In this document: positions 1 to 11,795 of the stretch, piece after piece
Numbering within the stretch: position 1 is the first letter of the stretch
Layout: each line of letters starts with the position of its first letter
Origin: Mantis religiosa
Taxonomy: Eukaryota > Arthropoda > Insecta > Mantodea > Mantidae
Assembly (NCBI GenBank): GCA_030765055.1
Contig: CM060955.1
Location: forward strand, 100,992,073-101,056,072
Direction of reading: 5' to 3'
DNA length: 64,000 nt
The notes under the pieces: generated by a model
Database searches by the model: none
Seen by the model: the letters and a program-made list of their open reading frames with translations, nothing else
Told to the model about the DNA's origin: nothing
Translations under genes and position numbers: made by a program

Positions 1-590
1 AACGTGTAAAGCTTGCAGTGTCGGTTACTGCTCTAAGTCACCCATGATTTTTCACTCTATTATCCATTAGCTTGCATTATGTGGTATATCACAAAGCTTG
101 TAAAGTCAACCAACCAGTAAGTCAAACTGTCACCAGCAATGCTGTGTATTTCCTGTGACAATTTATAAAGAATGTCCCAATATTTTCTACCACACTTCAG
201 TACGATAGTTCTGCTCCAGAAATATTGTACTGTGATTATTAAAGCTATGAAAAAACTAGACGTTTTATTGAACAAACAGAACTGCCCATCAGTAGTTACT
301 ATCTGCAATTCTATTTGGAGGTTTAGGTACTCTGAACTTTGGCGAGAAGTGTTCTTACAACATTTGCTTTCGAAAATATATTTTCATATTGTAATACAGG
401 GCCTACAGCTCTAGATTATTCGAAGGTCAGCGCCAGGCAGCAGGGAGGTAAACAGATAAGCCGCGCGGTCTTCCAGCATAAACACGTGTTACCAACAGAA
501 AACCAAAGTATTTTAGAAGTTCCGCTGTCTCGAACTACCAGACAACCAGAATATTTTAGCATTTTCGACAATCTCAAACATTCTATCGGT
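1..590. other. Unrecognised AT-rich sequence
   Basis: Only short open frames occur on either strand, and none shows a family motif. I see no repeat, inverted termini or RNA gene here. Confidence 0.5.
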
Positions 591-591
591 C

Positions 592-663
592 TGGGTGGCT
601 CAGTTGGTTAAGGACTGGCCTACTAGTTCCAAGGTCGCGGGTTCAAATCACAACCCCGACAAA
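592..663 (+). repeat. tRNA-like SINE head (forward)
   Basis: An A-box-like TGGCTCAGTTGG at about 600 and a B-box-like GGGTTCAAATC at about 640 have the spacing of an internal RNA polymerase III promoter. Acceptor-stem pairing is poor, so this is a tRNA-derived SINE head and not a tRNA gene. It runs directly into the 3' end of an oppositely oriented SINE at about 665-895. Confidence 0.6.
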
Positions 664-896
664 GATAGATATATCGGACGATGACATTGGTGATAATGAA
701 TGACTAGTGATGGATTTGCGAAATGAATCCGGGGACCCAAGCGCTGAATCTGCCCAACATTCATCGCAAGAGTTGAGGAAAAACCCCGGGGAAAACCTCA
801 ACTAAACAGCTTAACCCTAACAGGATATGAACCTGCGCCCTCCATGTTGTACTTGACGGTGGTCCAACGCTCTAACCAACTACGCCACGGAAGTGC
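664..896 (-). repeat. tRNA-derived SINE, reverse orientation, with conserved central domain
   Basis: Read on the minus strand, the element starts near 896 with A box TGGCGTAGTTGG and B box GGTTCATATCC. It then has a body containing CCCCGGGGTTTTTCCT, GATGAATGTTGGGC and, at its end, ATCGTCCGATAT. The same body blocks in the same order occur in the SINE-A family elsewhere in the window, although the tRNA-like head differs. It is therefore a related family with another head. Its 3' end abuts a forward SINE head at 592-663, so the whole unit has a tRNA-like head at each end. Confidence 0.65.
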
Positions 897-899
897 CCC

Positions 900-3800
900 C
901 CCCCGACTGATGATTTCTAAAGGTGCTTAAAAGCTACAGCCCCATATCTTTACATTTACTGGCAAACAAAATATTTATTTTATTTATTTGAAATCTGAAA
1001 TGAAGAGGTAAGTTCCGGAATAGATAAAATGCGAAATGAAATACATATTATTTCCAAAATGGAGAAAATTAAATATGGAATGGGAGAGATGAGAATCAAA
1101 CTGAGAATCAAGATGAGAATCAAACAAAAATTGAAGAAGATTAAAATAGATAAAATAGAATCCCAACTAGATTTTTACAGCAAAGGAGTTTAAAGGAAAA
1201 TCAAATCTGATACGAATGTGACTGATTATAGGGAAGAAACCAAGCGGAGGTAGAGGCCGCAGTGAGCAAGCATCTAGACTTCTAGACTATAAGATAACGG
1301 AGAGAACTGTAAACCAATGTTCGTCATGGTGCAATATGCAGTTGTTTACGGAGAGGGGGCTTGAAGGGTGAAAACCTTGCTGATCCTGATGAAAGAATCT
1401 AATGAATGATCAATCTGGGTGGATGTGGCTCCGTAGGACCCGTTCTATAAATGCTAAAGGACCCAGTAGATATTTCCAGCATTGTGAATCAACGTGCTAA
1501 AGAGTATGTGGGATTCTGCAAACGGGAAATCTGGGCGGAACTGTCCTTTATCCCGTGGAAACTCACGCCAATACAGTATGAAGATACCTTGAAGTGAATA
1601 AGAGCTTAAAATTTTATTGATTGCATCATTCAGATGACTTGGAGTGGCGGTCAGTAGTGCGACGTCCACGTGACAAATCCTGGATCTCCATCGTGCAATC
1701 ATTCAGCTCCGAAAATTTGATGAAACTGTCTCCTGATCACATTTCGTAGACAGTAGAACAGTTCGAGACGAGGAGGAAGCTATGTGACGCAGTGGCTATA
1801 GTCGGCGATTATGACGCCCTCACCCAGTGTAAATACATACCGGAGACCTTATCATCAGATTAACAGATTCATCTAGAAGTTTTGCCATCTCAAATGTTCT
1901 GGATACTTCCAACGGCTACATAACTCGCATAGGCGAGTCAGTTTTAAAGTCATTGAGTTCATAAATGAGGAATTTAACCAAGAATTAGAGAATTTGTGTT
2001 TATTGCAACTAAAAGTGCCGTTTGCTGAGTCTGTGACGACTGCAATGAGTGCTATAACTAACTGTAGTTAGTAGAGTAGAAGCGTGTGTATTTCATTCCA
2101 TATGAGGATAGTAAAGTTGACTGATAATTAGTGTCCAAAGTCTATGGTACGTATGCAATAAAACCCGCCTTTAAAAAACTTTATAAAAATCTGTCCTATT
2201 CATTTAGAATGAAAATCACTTTACAGATTATTCAACAATATTCGAGATATTAATTTAATATCCTATACAGATATTTTAAACTATGTGTTTTAACCAGAAG
2301 TGTTTGAAATATTGATTTTAAGAAAATAAATTAATAATTTTAGTTTAAAGAATAAAGTGAAGTGAGAGAATTGTTCCCCCCTCTCCATTCCTCCCCTTCT
2401 CTCTGACGAAACAGACACATCGATCTATATCTAAATACTCTTTAAATTTATGGAACCTCACATTATGAATTTCCGGTGAGATTTGGATGTGGATTTTTGA
2501 ATAGAATACGACCACTTTGTCACTCGCTACAATCAAATGGCAGAAAAATAAAAAAATAATCACTTATTTTCTTTGCTTTCTAACTGATCGAATCATAGGA
2601 CATGATTAATAGATATTTAGAGCAGATAAATAAGTTAATTCATCTATAAATATTTGAGCTATAGGTACAGTAGCTTTTACTATCTTTCACAAGTATGATT
2701 TGCATTTATCTAGTAAAGAACGGGAAGGAGTCCAATAACAAACCAGTGTGATGTATTCTAGAATCCTGATCTTGAATAATTCTTCTTTTTACATTTTTAT
2801 GCATTAAAATGGTCTACACTATGTAGCTTGAAAACAACCTCGTTGAACATTTCAGTAGGAATTCAAAGACAATGAACTTAAAAGGCTGGTCATTGGTTTT
2901 TGATAAATTTTTAAATTACTCAAGATACACAATTTTACCACAGAGAATAAATTGCCACAAAATTAAATTTAGAGATCTAAAGCAAGTGAAAACATTTCTC
3001 TGTGTCATTTTTGTGGATGAGTACAAGTATTTAAACAATGTGATCATATCTTCAGTTTTTAAAAGACACATATTCTTCATCGTATGCAGCATCTGTTTAT
3101 TTAGTATATGAGAAGTAAAATAAGTTTCTTCTAAAAAACTATTAAAATTTCTATAAAATTTAAACAAGTTTATAACTGTTGTACTGCAATCTGTGGCAGA
3201 ATTAAAAGCATAAATTTTAGTTAAATTCTGTCATATTTAGAAAGATTAGATAAGTGCACCCTTAAGTAGATTAAGAATTTTGAATACTTATGATTCAAGG
3301 TATATTTATAATCAGAAAGTTTAACATTATTTGTTTTATATTTTACCTTTTACTAATGATATCTATTTTTTGATGCAAGATAAGCAAGTTTGTATTATAA
3401 AGCAAATATTCTTGGAGATAATAGTGTCACGAGTGAGGTTTGTGACTGACAATTGAGAAACGACCAAGCAGCGTCAGGATGTGGTGCCTTCAATTGTTTC
3501 ATCTAATTGAAGTTTTCTTCTCTCCGAGTTATACAAAGTCTTCTTAAGGCAAGGAATGAGACTAGTCATTATTTTCAATTGCGTTATTTAGAGGGAAGGG
3601 AAGGACCAGTTCCTCTTTCAAGGCAGGCGCTCAATCTCATTACAACGTCCAGGCACGTTTTCTTCTTCTTCTTGATGCCCTGTCCTTCCCCATGTTCGGT
3701 GATGAAATTCTACTCAAGGGGAATGAGACATGAAACGAATGGAAATGTACAGATTGTGCTAACAAATGACCTCGGTGCGTTGAGATGTCCTTTAGATATA

Positions 3801-4080
3801 CCTTACTGCCATTTTTTAATTACAAATCTATAGTTGCCCACCACAAGAAATCGGATTTCAATGTTTGTGTGTATGTGTGAATGTTTTATCTAAAGAACCA
3901 CTTAATGTGTAATAGCAGATAGCTTCAAAGAACTGATGCTGCGAAAATTAACAATTTTTTCCCCTCAATGACATAAAATAGTACGTCTATTGGCACTAGG
4001 GGGCAGTTTAATTCACTCAGCCGCTAAGCTCTTTTCCATTAAGAACGAGAAGCAACAAACGGCTGAAGTCATATTAGAGT
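900..4080. other. Unrecognised intergenic sequence
   Basis: About 3 kb without a recognisable gene or element. A moderately GC-balanced part (about 1,200-1,980) holds open frames of at most about 80 codons with no family motif. The rest is AT-rich. Confidence 0.45.
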
Positions 4081-4094
4081 CAGTGTATTTTATC

Positions 4095-4262
4095 TGAGAG
4101 AGTGACATGAAGGGGCAGACAAAGGACACGCTATTGAGCTCTCTGTTCGATTCTCGCCGACCAGAGAATCATTCTCTGAACTTGTAGGTTTTGCCTGGTG
4201 GGTGGATAAATGCTGAAGTGATTTTAATTTCACTTTCATTCCATTTTCTTATCAAGTTTCAA
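4095..4262 (+). repeat. Possible degenerate SINE
   Basis: A B-box-like GTTCGATTCTC lies at about 4,148-4,158. A short body follows, ending in a segment (AATTTCACTTTCATTCC) that resembles the 3' part of other SINE-like copies in the window. The A box is weak and no target duplication was found, so this is tentative. Confidence 0.3.
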
Positions 4263-4484
4263 GTGCACATAGCTTTATGCATATAGAGGTGTGGACATAT
4301 GTTGCGGATTTATACTCAAAGGAAGGAGTACTGCTTTGTCGACGGGTTAACCATCGGCAACTGCAGCTGTGACACGGATCTTCGAGGCTGGAAGTGTTAG
4401 ATACTTCCAAGACTGTCTACTCTTGGCCTCCTGTGGTTCTTTCAGTTCATCTCTCCTTCCTGAGGGGTGTTAGGCACAGTATAT

Positions 4485-4975
4485 TGTGACTTTGTGGGTT
4501 CGTGAAATTAAATGTCCAATGACACAACTCAAAAATGTTATTTATTTCCACCGAATTACAGTCGGAACACTTGCCGATTACACAGAATTACGTAATGCAC
4601 ACAAGTGCAATTCACCATTTCGTCTGTCACAGGTCCACTGCACGCTCACACTTACTTAAAACTCCTCTGATGCACGTTCACAGTCTTCCGGTCCGTTAAC
4701 TCACACGGCGCTCCTCATGGCTGCTCGCCAAGAACTGAACCCTCCTCCAGCCCGACGCGTCGCTTATATAGGACCAGCTGGCCAATCGAGAAGGTTCCGG
4801 GTTAGCTGAAATATCCTGGATGTTCCAGAACTCAGGGGGAGGGGAAAGAGACGGCACAGTGGCCTGCGATCCCTTCGGTTAGCGACACGAACAAATGGGT
4901 AGGCGTGGGCTGAATGCTTCCCGTCTGGCCCTACTCTGCTGCTAGCTGACCGTGTCTTCCGATAATTAGGTGACA
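4485..4975 (-). repeat. Solo LTR 1 (gypsy-type, LTR-a family)
   Basis: A 491-bp segment starts TGTGACTTTGTGGGTTCGT on the plus strand and ends GGTGACA, that is TG...CA in either orientation. It is flanked on both sides by ATAT (4,481-4,484 and 4,976-4,979), a 4-bp target duplication. A TATA-like TATATA sits inside at about 4,765. The body matches the solo LTR at 10,226-10,778. No internal region is attached, so it probably arose by LTR-LTR recombination. The minus strand is assigned because the related element at 12,789-15,507 has its coding region on that strand. Confidence 0.75.
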
Positions 4976-4979
4976 ATAT

Positions 4980-5490
4980 TGTGACTTTGTGGGTTCGTAG
5001 AATTAAAAACAAATTTGCCGAAATTCTAAATGTTCTTTATTTCCGTAGAAATACACTGTTCACTTCTCACGTAACATTACATCACGTATACAACACAATC
5101 TTCCAAGGTCGATGACAATAACAAACAGCTCTCGTTACAACAACAACACTCTCAGCTGTTTACTGCTTGTCTCACTGTTTTACAACTCTCTTGTTACACA
5201 ACTGACTCTTGGCGAGTCGTCACTTCCTTAAATACCTCATTCATAATTCGAGACTGATATGGAAGTTTCTCTAACATGTCACCAGATAAAACTCGACTTT
5301 TCTGGAATGTAATTATATCTGTCTGGCGCTATGTTTATGTGCTTAGGCAAGCTATTTACCTCCATGAAACACTATACGTCTTTTAATTATCTGTACTATT
5401 TTTATTTGTCGGCTATTTGTTTAAACACTGTCCGCCTATTAGTTCCTTTGTGTAAACAAGCAGTGCGATCGTAGATAATGGCTCGCGACA
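4980..5490 (-). repeat. Solo LTR 2 (gypsy-type, LTR-b family), in tandem with LTR 1
   Basis: It starts TGTGACTTTGTGGGTTCGT immediately after the ATAT that closes LTR 1, ends CTCGCGACA, and is followed by ATAT (5,491-5,494). Its body differs from LTR 1 but matches the LTRs of the gypsy-type element at 12,789-15,507, for example the stretch around CTTAAATACCTCATTCATAA at about 5,229 and the AATAACAAACAG block. It is 511 bp long, against 509 bp for the complete LTR of that element. Confidence 0.75.
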
Positions 5491-5494
5491 ATAT

Positions 5495-6490
5495 CTATAT
5501 AGGTCTCAATGCTATATAACGCATAAGTATACCTATACCTATACAGTTTGATGTTGGAAATTATTACGTTTTTTCAGCTATAAGTTGCCACAGAATTTAG
5601 GTATTAAAAGACGAAGAAAAATAATTACATAACAGGAAACGAAACAATGGGTTTCGGGCCACCACAGTAGGTTTTCAACTCAAGTAAGCTATATGAGGCA
5701 AGAAGATAGTTAACTACTGTTCAGTGTCGCACTGGCAGGTAATTGTTTCGAGAATTCTGATACCTTTGAGACATTAAATCTTGAGAAAGCTAGTAACGAG
5801 CTGCTAAGAATCGATATTTATATACTCGGGAAGCGGTTTTAAAGACACTCTAATCCAATAATTTCACCCAACAAATACTAACTTATCAGCATCTGATGAC
5901 AATTAGATTTAATACAATTAACTATGTTATGTTGCAAAGGGGATTTTACGTCGTTGTCACGCTCCCTTGGATGACGATGATTCGCGATAATGCTTTGACT
6001 GATCGCTGACGTCATCCAATCGAAGACATTGGAGACGACGTCACTTCGAGCCTCATGGATCTCTGAAATGCTCTTACCTGCTGACACTGGTAATCGCCTC
6101 CGACATTCTCTGCGATGATGGCGAGAAAGAAGACGCCCGCGGCTGCTCTGGAAGTTCTTCCAAATATTATGGTTTTAAGATTAGGTTGCAAGCAATGACC
6201 TCTTGATGTACAGGGTTGTGTGGGTGGATCACTTAGCCGTAGAAGGAAACACAGTTTTCTTGTCTAATGGCAATCACCTATACTTTTCTTGGTTACAAAT
6301 TTTCTCACGACAAACTTTATGTGGAACTCCCGTCACTAAATGTGTTCTCCTTTACTGAGTATACTTTTGCCAGCGTATACTACAAGACTCCGCAATTCTT
6401 ACCTGCACTATAACACTAAACTTATTTTATCCACGATATTCCGCGCGACTTTATTGTAACTCACAAACCCCGGGAAATACACGCGCACAA
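5495..6490. other. Unrecognised sequence
   Basis: Mostly AT-rich, with a more GC-rich part around 5,940-6,180. No coding family or repeat was recognised. Confidence 0.4.
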
Positions 6491-6492
6491 TT

Positions 6493-6692
6493 TTTTCGAA
6501 CTGACAAACATGGTTTCACTTCTGCGTATGCAGCAGCGACTAGGCAATATTCCGCGCAATCTTTTCGCGCTAACCAACGTGGTTTCTCCTCCACGAATAC
6601 GGCAACGACTGTGTAAAATTCCGCGTGAACTTTTCGCGCTAACAGACATGGCCTCTCCCCCATGTATACGGTGGCGACTGACTAAAATTCAG
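6493..6692. repeat. 69-bp tandem repeat, about three units
   Basis: Units start at 6,493, 6,562 and 6,631 with TTTTCG(A/C)(A/G)CT, giving a period of exactly 69 bp. Each unit carries a CATGGTTTC-like and a GCGACT-like block before TTCCGCG. Because 69 is a multiple of three, both strands keep a frame across the units. On the minus strand this gives a 23-residue repeat with a recurring KPC/KPR...ARK core. The period does not fit C2H2 zinc fingers (84 bp), and no protein family was recognised. Confidence 0.6.
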
Positions 6693-6699
6693 TTTTCTA

Positions 6700-7200
6700 T
6701 CGTTATTTTAACTGCGTCCAGAAACACCCCTAACACTGCTTACATGGCAGCGTGATATAGGTGTTCCCTTATTGGTCGACCAAACAGCCGAAATCACTTT
6801 TATATTTTTTGTGGGAAATATTTTTAAATCGATTTGCTGAGAGAATGCATATGATGTCTTTTTATGGAATAACCTTCTTAATTGTTTTTAGATGCACCCA
6901 ATTTTCCGTCAGAATGTTGCCATAATGCTGCACTTCCGACCCTGAAGATTTGTTGCTCTTCTCGCCTTTTGTTACCGGATAAAACACTTCCAGTTAGTTG
7001 CCCTGACGAAGGGTCCGTTACAAATTTGTCTGACATACACACATACAAGTTTTTACAAGGGAAACAAAAATTTTGTGATATGTGGATACATATAGTTGAC
7101 AAATATTTTAATTTAACTTTAAACGTATGGTGAATTATTAGTAGTAGAGGGTACTTTTCAATGTTTAGCCGCAGACTATGCACTGTCTATCTCAACTTAC
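6700..7200. other. Unrecognised sequence
   Basis: AT-rich, with short open frames lacking family motifs. Confidence 0.4.
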
Positions 7201-7202
7201 TT

Positions 7203-8260
7203 ATATTTGTATTTTGTATTTGTATTTATTTCTCATCTTTCTTCTACATACAATTTCATTGATACATTGACATTTATAACATTTCTTTCACACAATATCA
7301 AAATGACTTATTCACATTTAACATACCCTTTTTACATGCTTGCCTCGAGTCTCGGTCTCAATACACATAACCCCTGGTTTTGCGTGTATTGATGACCCTC
7401 CTCTCCCTTGTATCCCTCGTTCTAGTTTTCCAGCCCTTAGTTGCTAATTATTCTTCATCAATCTCAACCATTTCTCTCTATCTTCCCCCAGATATTCACC
7501 TATATTTCTTACACTCCTTTCTCCTTTTACCAATAACATTTTCTTTATTAGTAATACCTCCCCTCATCCCTAAAACTATCCCACTTTTGTTGCCAAATTT
7601 GTTCTCTCTTTATCTTTGTTTGTTAGCAATTAAGTATACTATGCCAATCTGTATCCTCTTCTCCACACATTGGGCATTTCCCTGTATCCTTTTCATATCT
7701 AATACCTTTCAAATTTGTAACTCCTGTCCTTGCCCAGGCAAATGCTTCTCGCCCTGACTTATTACACACATCTGTGTACTTCTCCCTCACCCACACTGTC
7801 TTTATTTCCCTATATGTCCTCAATGATCTTTTCTCCCATACACTAGTAAATATAATTTGGTTATCTAAATCTTCCAGTCTTAATTCTACCTCTTTCCAAA
7901 AGCCCCTATAATAATACTCCTCGTTTCTCCAAATATGTCCCATAACTATCTGTTCCATCAGTTCCCTTACTTTTTGCGCCCAAGACTCTCCCCCATTTGC
8001 TTCTCATCTGCAAAAGAAAACATTCCTGGATGATATTGCTTTCCTCCAAATTGGCAACTCTGTATAGATATTTCAATACCTTTGAGACAATTTTAACCCT
8101 TGTTGAATGTCTTCCCAACTCTAATTGTGATGCCCCATAGGGTGAAGGTACCGGTAAGCCCAAAATATATTTACAGAAGGATCTGTTAATATTGTCCACC
8201 TCTTCCCATGCTTCATCCACTCCCCATATCGTGATATATTTTGCGCAGCATTTCAATAAA
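7203..8260 (-). pseudogene. LINE (non-LTR retrotransposon) 3' fragment, C-terminal ORF2
   Basis: The minus strand encodes two adjoining pieces of the C-terminal part of a non-LTR reverse transcriptase protein. The upstream piece (about 7,906-8,256) has the region after the polymerase domain, with ITIWGVDEAW, FCKYILGLP and ELGR-like motifs. The downstream piece (about 7,623-7,958) ends in the zinc knuckle CPMCGEEDTDWHSILNC (CX2C...HX4C). The two pieces are in different frames, so there is at least one frameshift. The catalytic part of the reverse transcriptase is absent, giving a 5'-truncated copy. The 3' end is a short (AATACAA)-type simple tail at about 7,203-7,230. The fragment at 16,590-17,880 looks like the same broad family. 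Confidence 0.7.
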
Positions 8261-8261
8261 T

Positions 8262-9570
8262 TTACAACTTACCCCTTACTTACATTAGTCACGTCTATAG
8301 TCGCTAAAATTATTTCAGTGTAGTTCGTTAACACCCTGTATGAAGAGATGATGATTAATGGTGAACTAAGTCTTGAGAAGGAAAATAAAATTTTAGGGCA
8401 ATAAAGATACTAAACCATATTATATTTTTGACTCATATGTTGTAGAAAAAATTCCGGGGAGTTACTTTTATTACTTATTGGAGAGAATGGTTTTAATAAA
8501 GGGTAGCTAATTTTTATCTCCAGTTTCTCGATATATTTTATAATAATGTTACAGATTTAGTTCTATAGTCTGAGAACTCAAAGCGCTGAGAGTTACCCCA
8601 CATGATATACTCGCACGACAAGAGAAAATCCCTGAAGAGATCTTATCAAGACACCTTACCTGAACCACATACACTCTAGGCATTGCTGTAAGTTGAATCT
8701 TGAAGAACAATTTTGAAAAGTTTCAAGTGCAAACCTGGAAGGCTTTGAAAAAGCAAAGAAGTTGGTCTGTTTCAACACACGCAGATCTTCAATCCATCCT
8801 TTTACGCCCCGTGTTTTTCATAGATAACAGGTTTGTTAACTTCCTTAATTAAAAAGGCAACGTAAAAGAGAAAGTTCCCTATAATTGGGTGTTGCAACTT
8901 CAAACTTAATTATCTCCAACTTTTAAAAATGCTAATTTTTTTCTTAGCTTCTTCCATTTTCGTATCCAATATAAAGACTCTGATAATAGCTTAATTTTCA
9001 GTAAGAAAAGGCGGATGTTTTCTTTACCTCTTGCTCATTTTACACATTTCAGTTTTACTTAATGAGTGAATGAAGTTATAATAATCCTTAACTTCATTTA
9101 ATTGCTTGCTAAAGGAATTGTTAATGATTAAGCTTCCTTCACAATTTATAATGCTTTAATTTTAGCTCATTCAAAGTGGGGAAACATTTTCTGCTTGTGA
9201 AGGTCTCCTCTATCCATGCTATATCTCGCGAGGTTTAGTATTACGGATTGGTTGAGAAATTCTGAGAGAGCAGTTGTACTGCCTCTGTCCCTCCTGAGCT
9301 GTTTGCTCCAACTTAAATGAGGGTATATTCGAAGATAAGGTAAGGTAAAGCTTGGCTTATATATTTCTGTATGTGTGGCCCACAAGAAAGCACCTCAGGA
9401 GGAAATGGTAAGGAGAGAGGAGGCAAATCTGTTAGCTCTGACAGAGCAAAGGGCAGGGTCCATAATAGTACTTGGTGAAGGCCCCGGTGGCGTCTTGTAT
9501 AACTGAACACTGGAGGAGAGCGCATCCTCCTGGGAGGATCGAAAGCTTTTCCCTGCTGAAACAATCAAGC
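8262..9570. other. Unrecognised sequence
   Basis: Mostly AT-rich with no recognisable feature. The segment at 9,170-9,560 is more GC-rich and has overlapping open frames of up to about 80 codons, without family motifs. Confidence 0.4.
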
Positions 9571-9571
9571 T

Positions 9572-9766
9572 AATAAATGCTAAAGTGAAATTAATGTGAG
9601 GTGGGAAAATTTTGGGGTGGTGTAATGAATCTTCCCAACGTTTGTCTACCGACTTACAGAAACCAACGAAAAGGAAACCTTGAGTAAGGAGGGTCGAGAA
9701 TCCAACCCACCTTCCGAAAGAGGGCCATAGACGTTACCGTCTGAGCCATCAGGCTCGATATGTTCG
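9572..9766 (-). repeat. tRNA-derived SINE copy, reverse orientation
   Basis: On the minus strand an A-box-like TGATGGCTCAGACGG is followed by a B-box-like GGGTTGGATTCTCG at about 9,690-9,703 and a body of about 120 bp. The body has a TTAATTTCACTTTAG-like 3' end. No clear flanking duplication was found. Confidence 0.5.
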
Positions 9767-9836
9767 AAAGGTCTTTAACAAACCCCAACACTCAAAACAT
9801 CCACGGATAATAAACATCATATAATGAGATACACAA

Positions 9837-10072
9837 TATAGGGTAAAGGGAGGTATTTTCGTGACATAGGCGATTTTGTGATTCTTTTTCGAAGGTATGT
9901 CACAGAGAAACTAGTTGGTGTTAATTCGTCTTTCACTGTTGGTAGTTGCCATATTTGTTCCTAGAGCTCAGGAGCTATCGGCAGGGCGTTAATACCAACT
10001 GGTTTCTCTGTAACATCCCTTCGGAAAAGTATCACGAAATTGCCTCATGAAAATGCCTCCATTTACACTATA
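9837..10072. mobile_element. Hairpin MITE with ~85-bp inverted arms
   Basis: The sequence from TATAGGGTAAAGGGAGG (left) runs about 85-90 bp. Its reverse complement, with scattered mismatches and small indels, ends at 10,072 in CCTCCATTTACACTATA. The arms share blocks such as TCACAGAGAAAC(T/C)AGTTGG against its complement. The loop of about 60 bp carries no coding sequence. Overall length is 236 bp. This is the classic shape of a foldback-type miniature inverted-repeat element. The parent transposon is unknown. Confidence 0.75.
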
Positions 10073-10225
10073 GGATGGTTCAGGTAGTAGCGTCAGCTAT
10101 GTGGAGATGCGGATAATAATACCATGTTTATTTCGGGGTTTACCTTGATTATCAGGCAAGTACATTGATGACAACAAGAATTAACTTATTGTATGTACTG
10201 AGGAAGATGACTGTGCAATAACTAA

Positions 10226-10778
10226 TGTGACTTTGTGGGTTCGTGAAATGAAAAGTCCAATTTCACCGCTCAAAACTGTTCTTTATTTCCACCGACTTAC
10301 AGTTAAACACTTGCCAATTACGCAGAATTGCGTACTGCACACGATTACAATTCACCAGTTCGTCCGTTACAATTTCACTTGTACTCGCGATTACATCAAC
10401 TCCGATACTCATACACAGTACGTACAGTCTTCCGTTGCACAATCTTTTCGTTCATTAACACGTCACTGACTAACACTGCCTTCTTACACCAAGAACTGTC
10501 TCTCACTCACACTAACTGACTTCACTTCGCTCCGGCAGCCCCTTTTTATAGGAATATCGCAGCCTTCTGGCTTTCACAGGAAGGTTCCAGTAGATGAAGG
10601 ATCCCGTAATTTCCAGAACACAGGTGAAAGAGAAACAGACCGCACAATCATGTTTCTTTTTCCCCAGCCATCCCTGTCACCACTATAAGACGGACGAGGG
10701 GGAGGCGTGGCTAACACGGACCTCCCTTGCTTTTCGCTCTCAGCTGCTCCTATAGGGTGTTCCAACGCTCGCGTGACA
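10226..10778 (-). repeat. Solo LTR 3 (gypsy-type, LTR-a family)
   Basis: It starts TGTGACTTTGTGGGTTCGT and ends CGCGTGACA, flanked by the 4-bp duplication CTAA (10,222-10,225 and 10,779-10,782). The body resembles solo LTR 1 at 4,485-4,975, sharing for example GTGAAAT(G/T)AAA(A/T)GTCCAAT and TTATTTCCACCGA(A/C)TTACAG. It contains a TTTTTATAG TATA-like segment at about 10,542. Length is 553 bp. Confidence 0.8.
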
Positions 10779-10782
10779 CTAA

Positions 10783-11795
10783 AGCAATAACTCCTGCGTA
10801 GTCATTGGTTTTGGGGTATTATGCCATTCTCTGTTTCCCAAGTGCGCGATATCAGCCCGGCAGAGGGTGATTTCGGACATAAAATTCCTTAACCTCCTTG
10901 AGAACCTCATGTCGTGATTTGCGACATGTGAAAGAATCCCAAGCCTGGTAAAGGGGCCTCTGAGCAAAATAAAGCGGTATTTGACGTCCAATATAGAATG
11001 AGATACTGAGAAGCATAAAAGCTAAAGAGTGTCCATAACTTAATATTCCATTTTTCCAGCATAAAATTAATTACTAAATACAAAAGTGCACCAACTTAAA
11101 ATAAAATCAATAACACTAGAAGAAAAGATCACTCAAGTAAGCGACTATTACAATTACTGTTGTTATTGTTGTTATTGTGGTCACTCTCACTCTCATTCTC
11201 ACTCTCAAATGTCACTCTCATTGTCATTGTCAATATTATTATTATTTATTTATTATATTGCATTTTTCAATCTAATTCTACCTTATCTACCTATTTTGTA
11301 ATATAATTTTCAAGAAACTGAGTAAAAATATTCATGTGACAACCAATCAAAAACAAATTTGACCTTTTACTTCACACATACAGAAGACAGAGAAGGCATT
11401 GCACTCTACTCAAACAGTTGGTACCTAGGTTGTACTAGAAATACTTAAGGTGTAGTGAATAACAAAATAGGAATTTTTTAGAAAAAGGTCAGTGTGTGTA
11501 TGTGTATATGTACTCTATATCTGTGATTACAACTAAAAACTAAGTATTTAAGTTCAATGTCTTTCACAGATGTAATACGTAGCTATTCAAGAAAAGCCCC
11601 AGTATCGAATTCCGCTTTTTTAGACAATTTTTTCTAAACTTTTTATTCTCTCAAAAATTGTTTTTACCAATTTTTATTAAACCAACACATACTCAAGATA
11701 TTTTAATAATAAGTGAAATGCATATCTTGAAGTTTCTGAAAACAAAAACAATGGATAACTCATTCGGAACGGCTTCTATGTAGATGAATTTTCCA
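10783..11795. other. Unrecognised sequence with a short pyrimidine-rich microsatellite
   Basis: No gene was recognised. At about 11,157-11,255 there is a degenerate simple repeat: TGTTATTGT units, then CACTCTCATT units, then TTATTATTATTTATT. The remainder is AT-rich. Confidence 0.5.

Noticed and set aside
592..896. tRNA genes on both strands
   Set aside because: A and B boxes are present, but the acceptor stem does not pair properly and the sequences continue into SINE bodies shared with other copies.
6451..6663. Zinc-finger array in the 69-bp repeat
   Set aside because: The period is 23 codons, not 28, and the paired Cys/His spacing of C2H2 fingers is missing.
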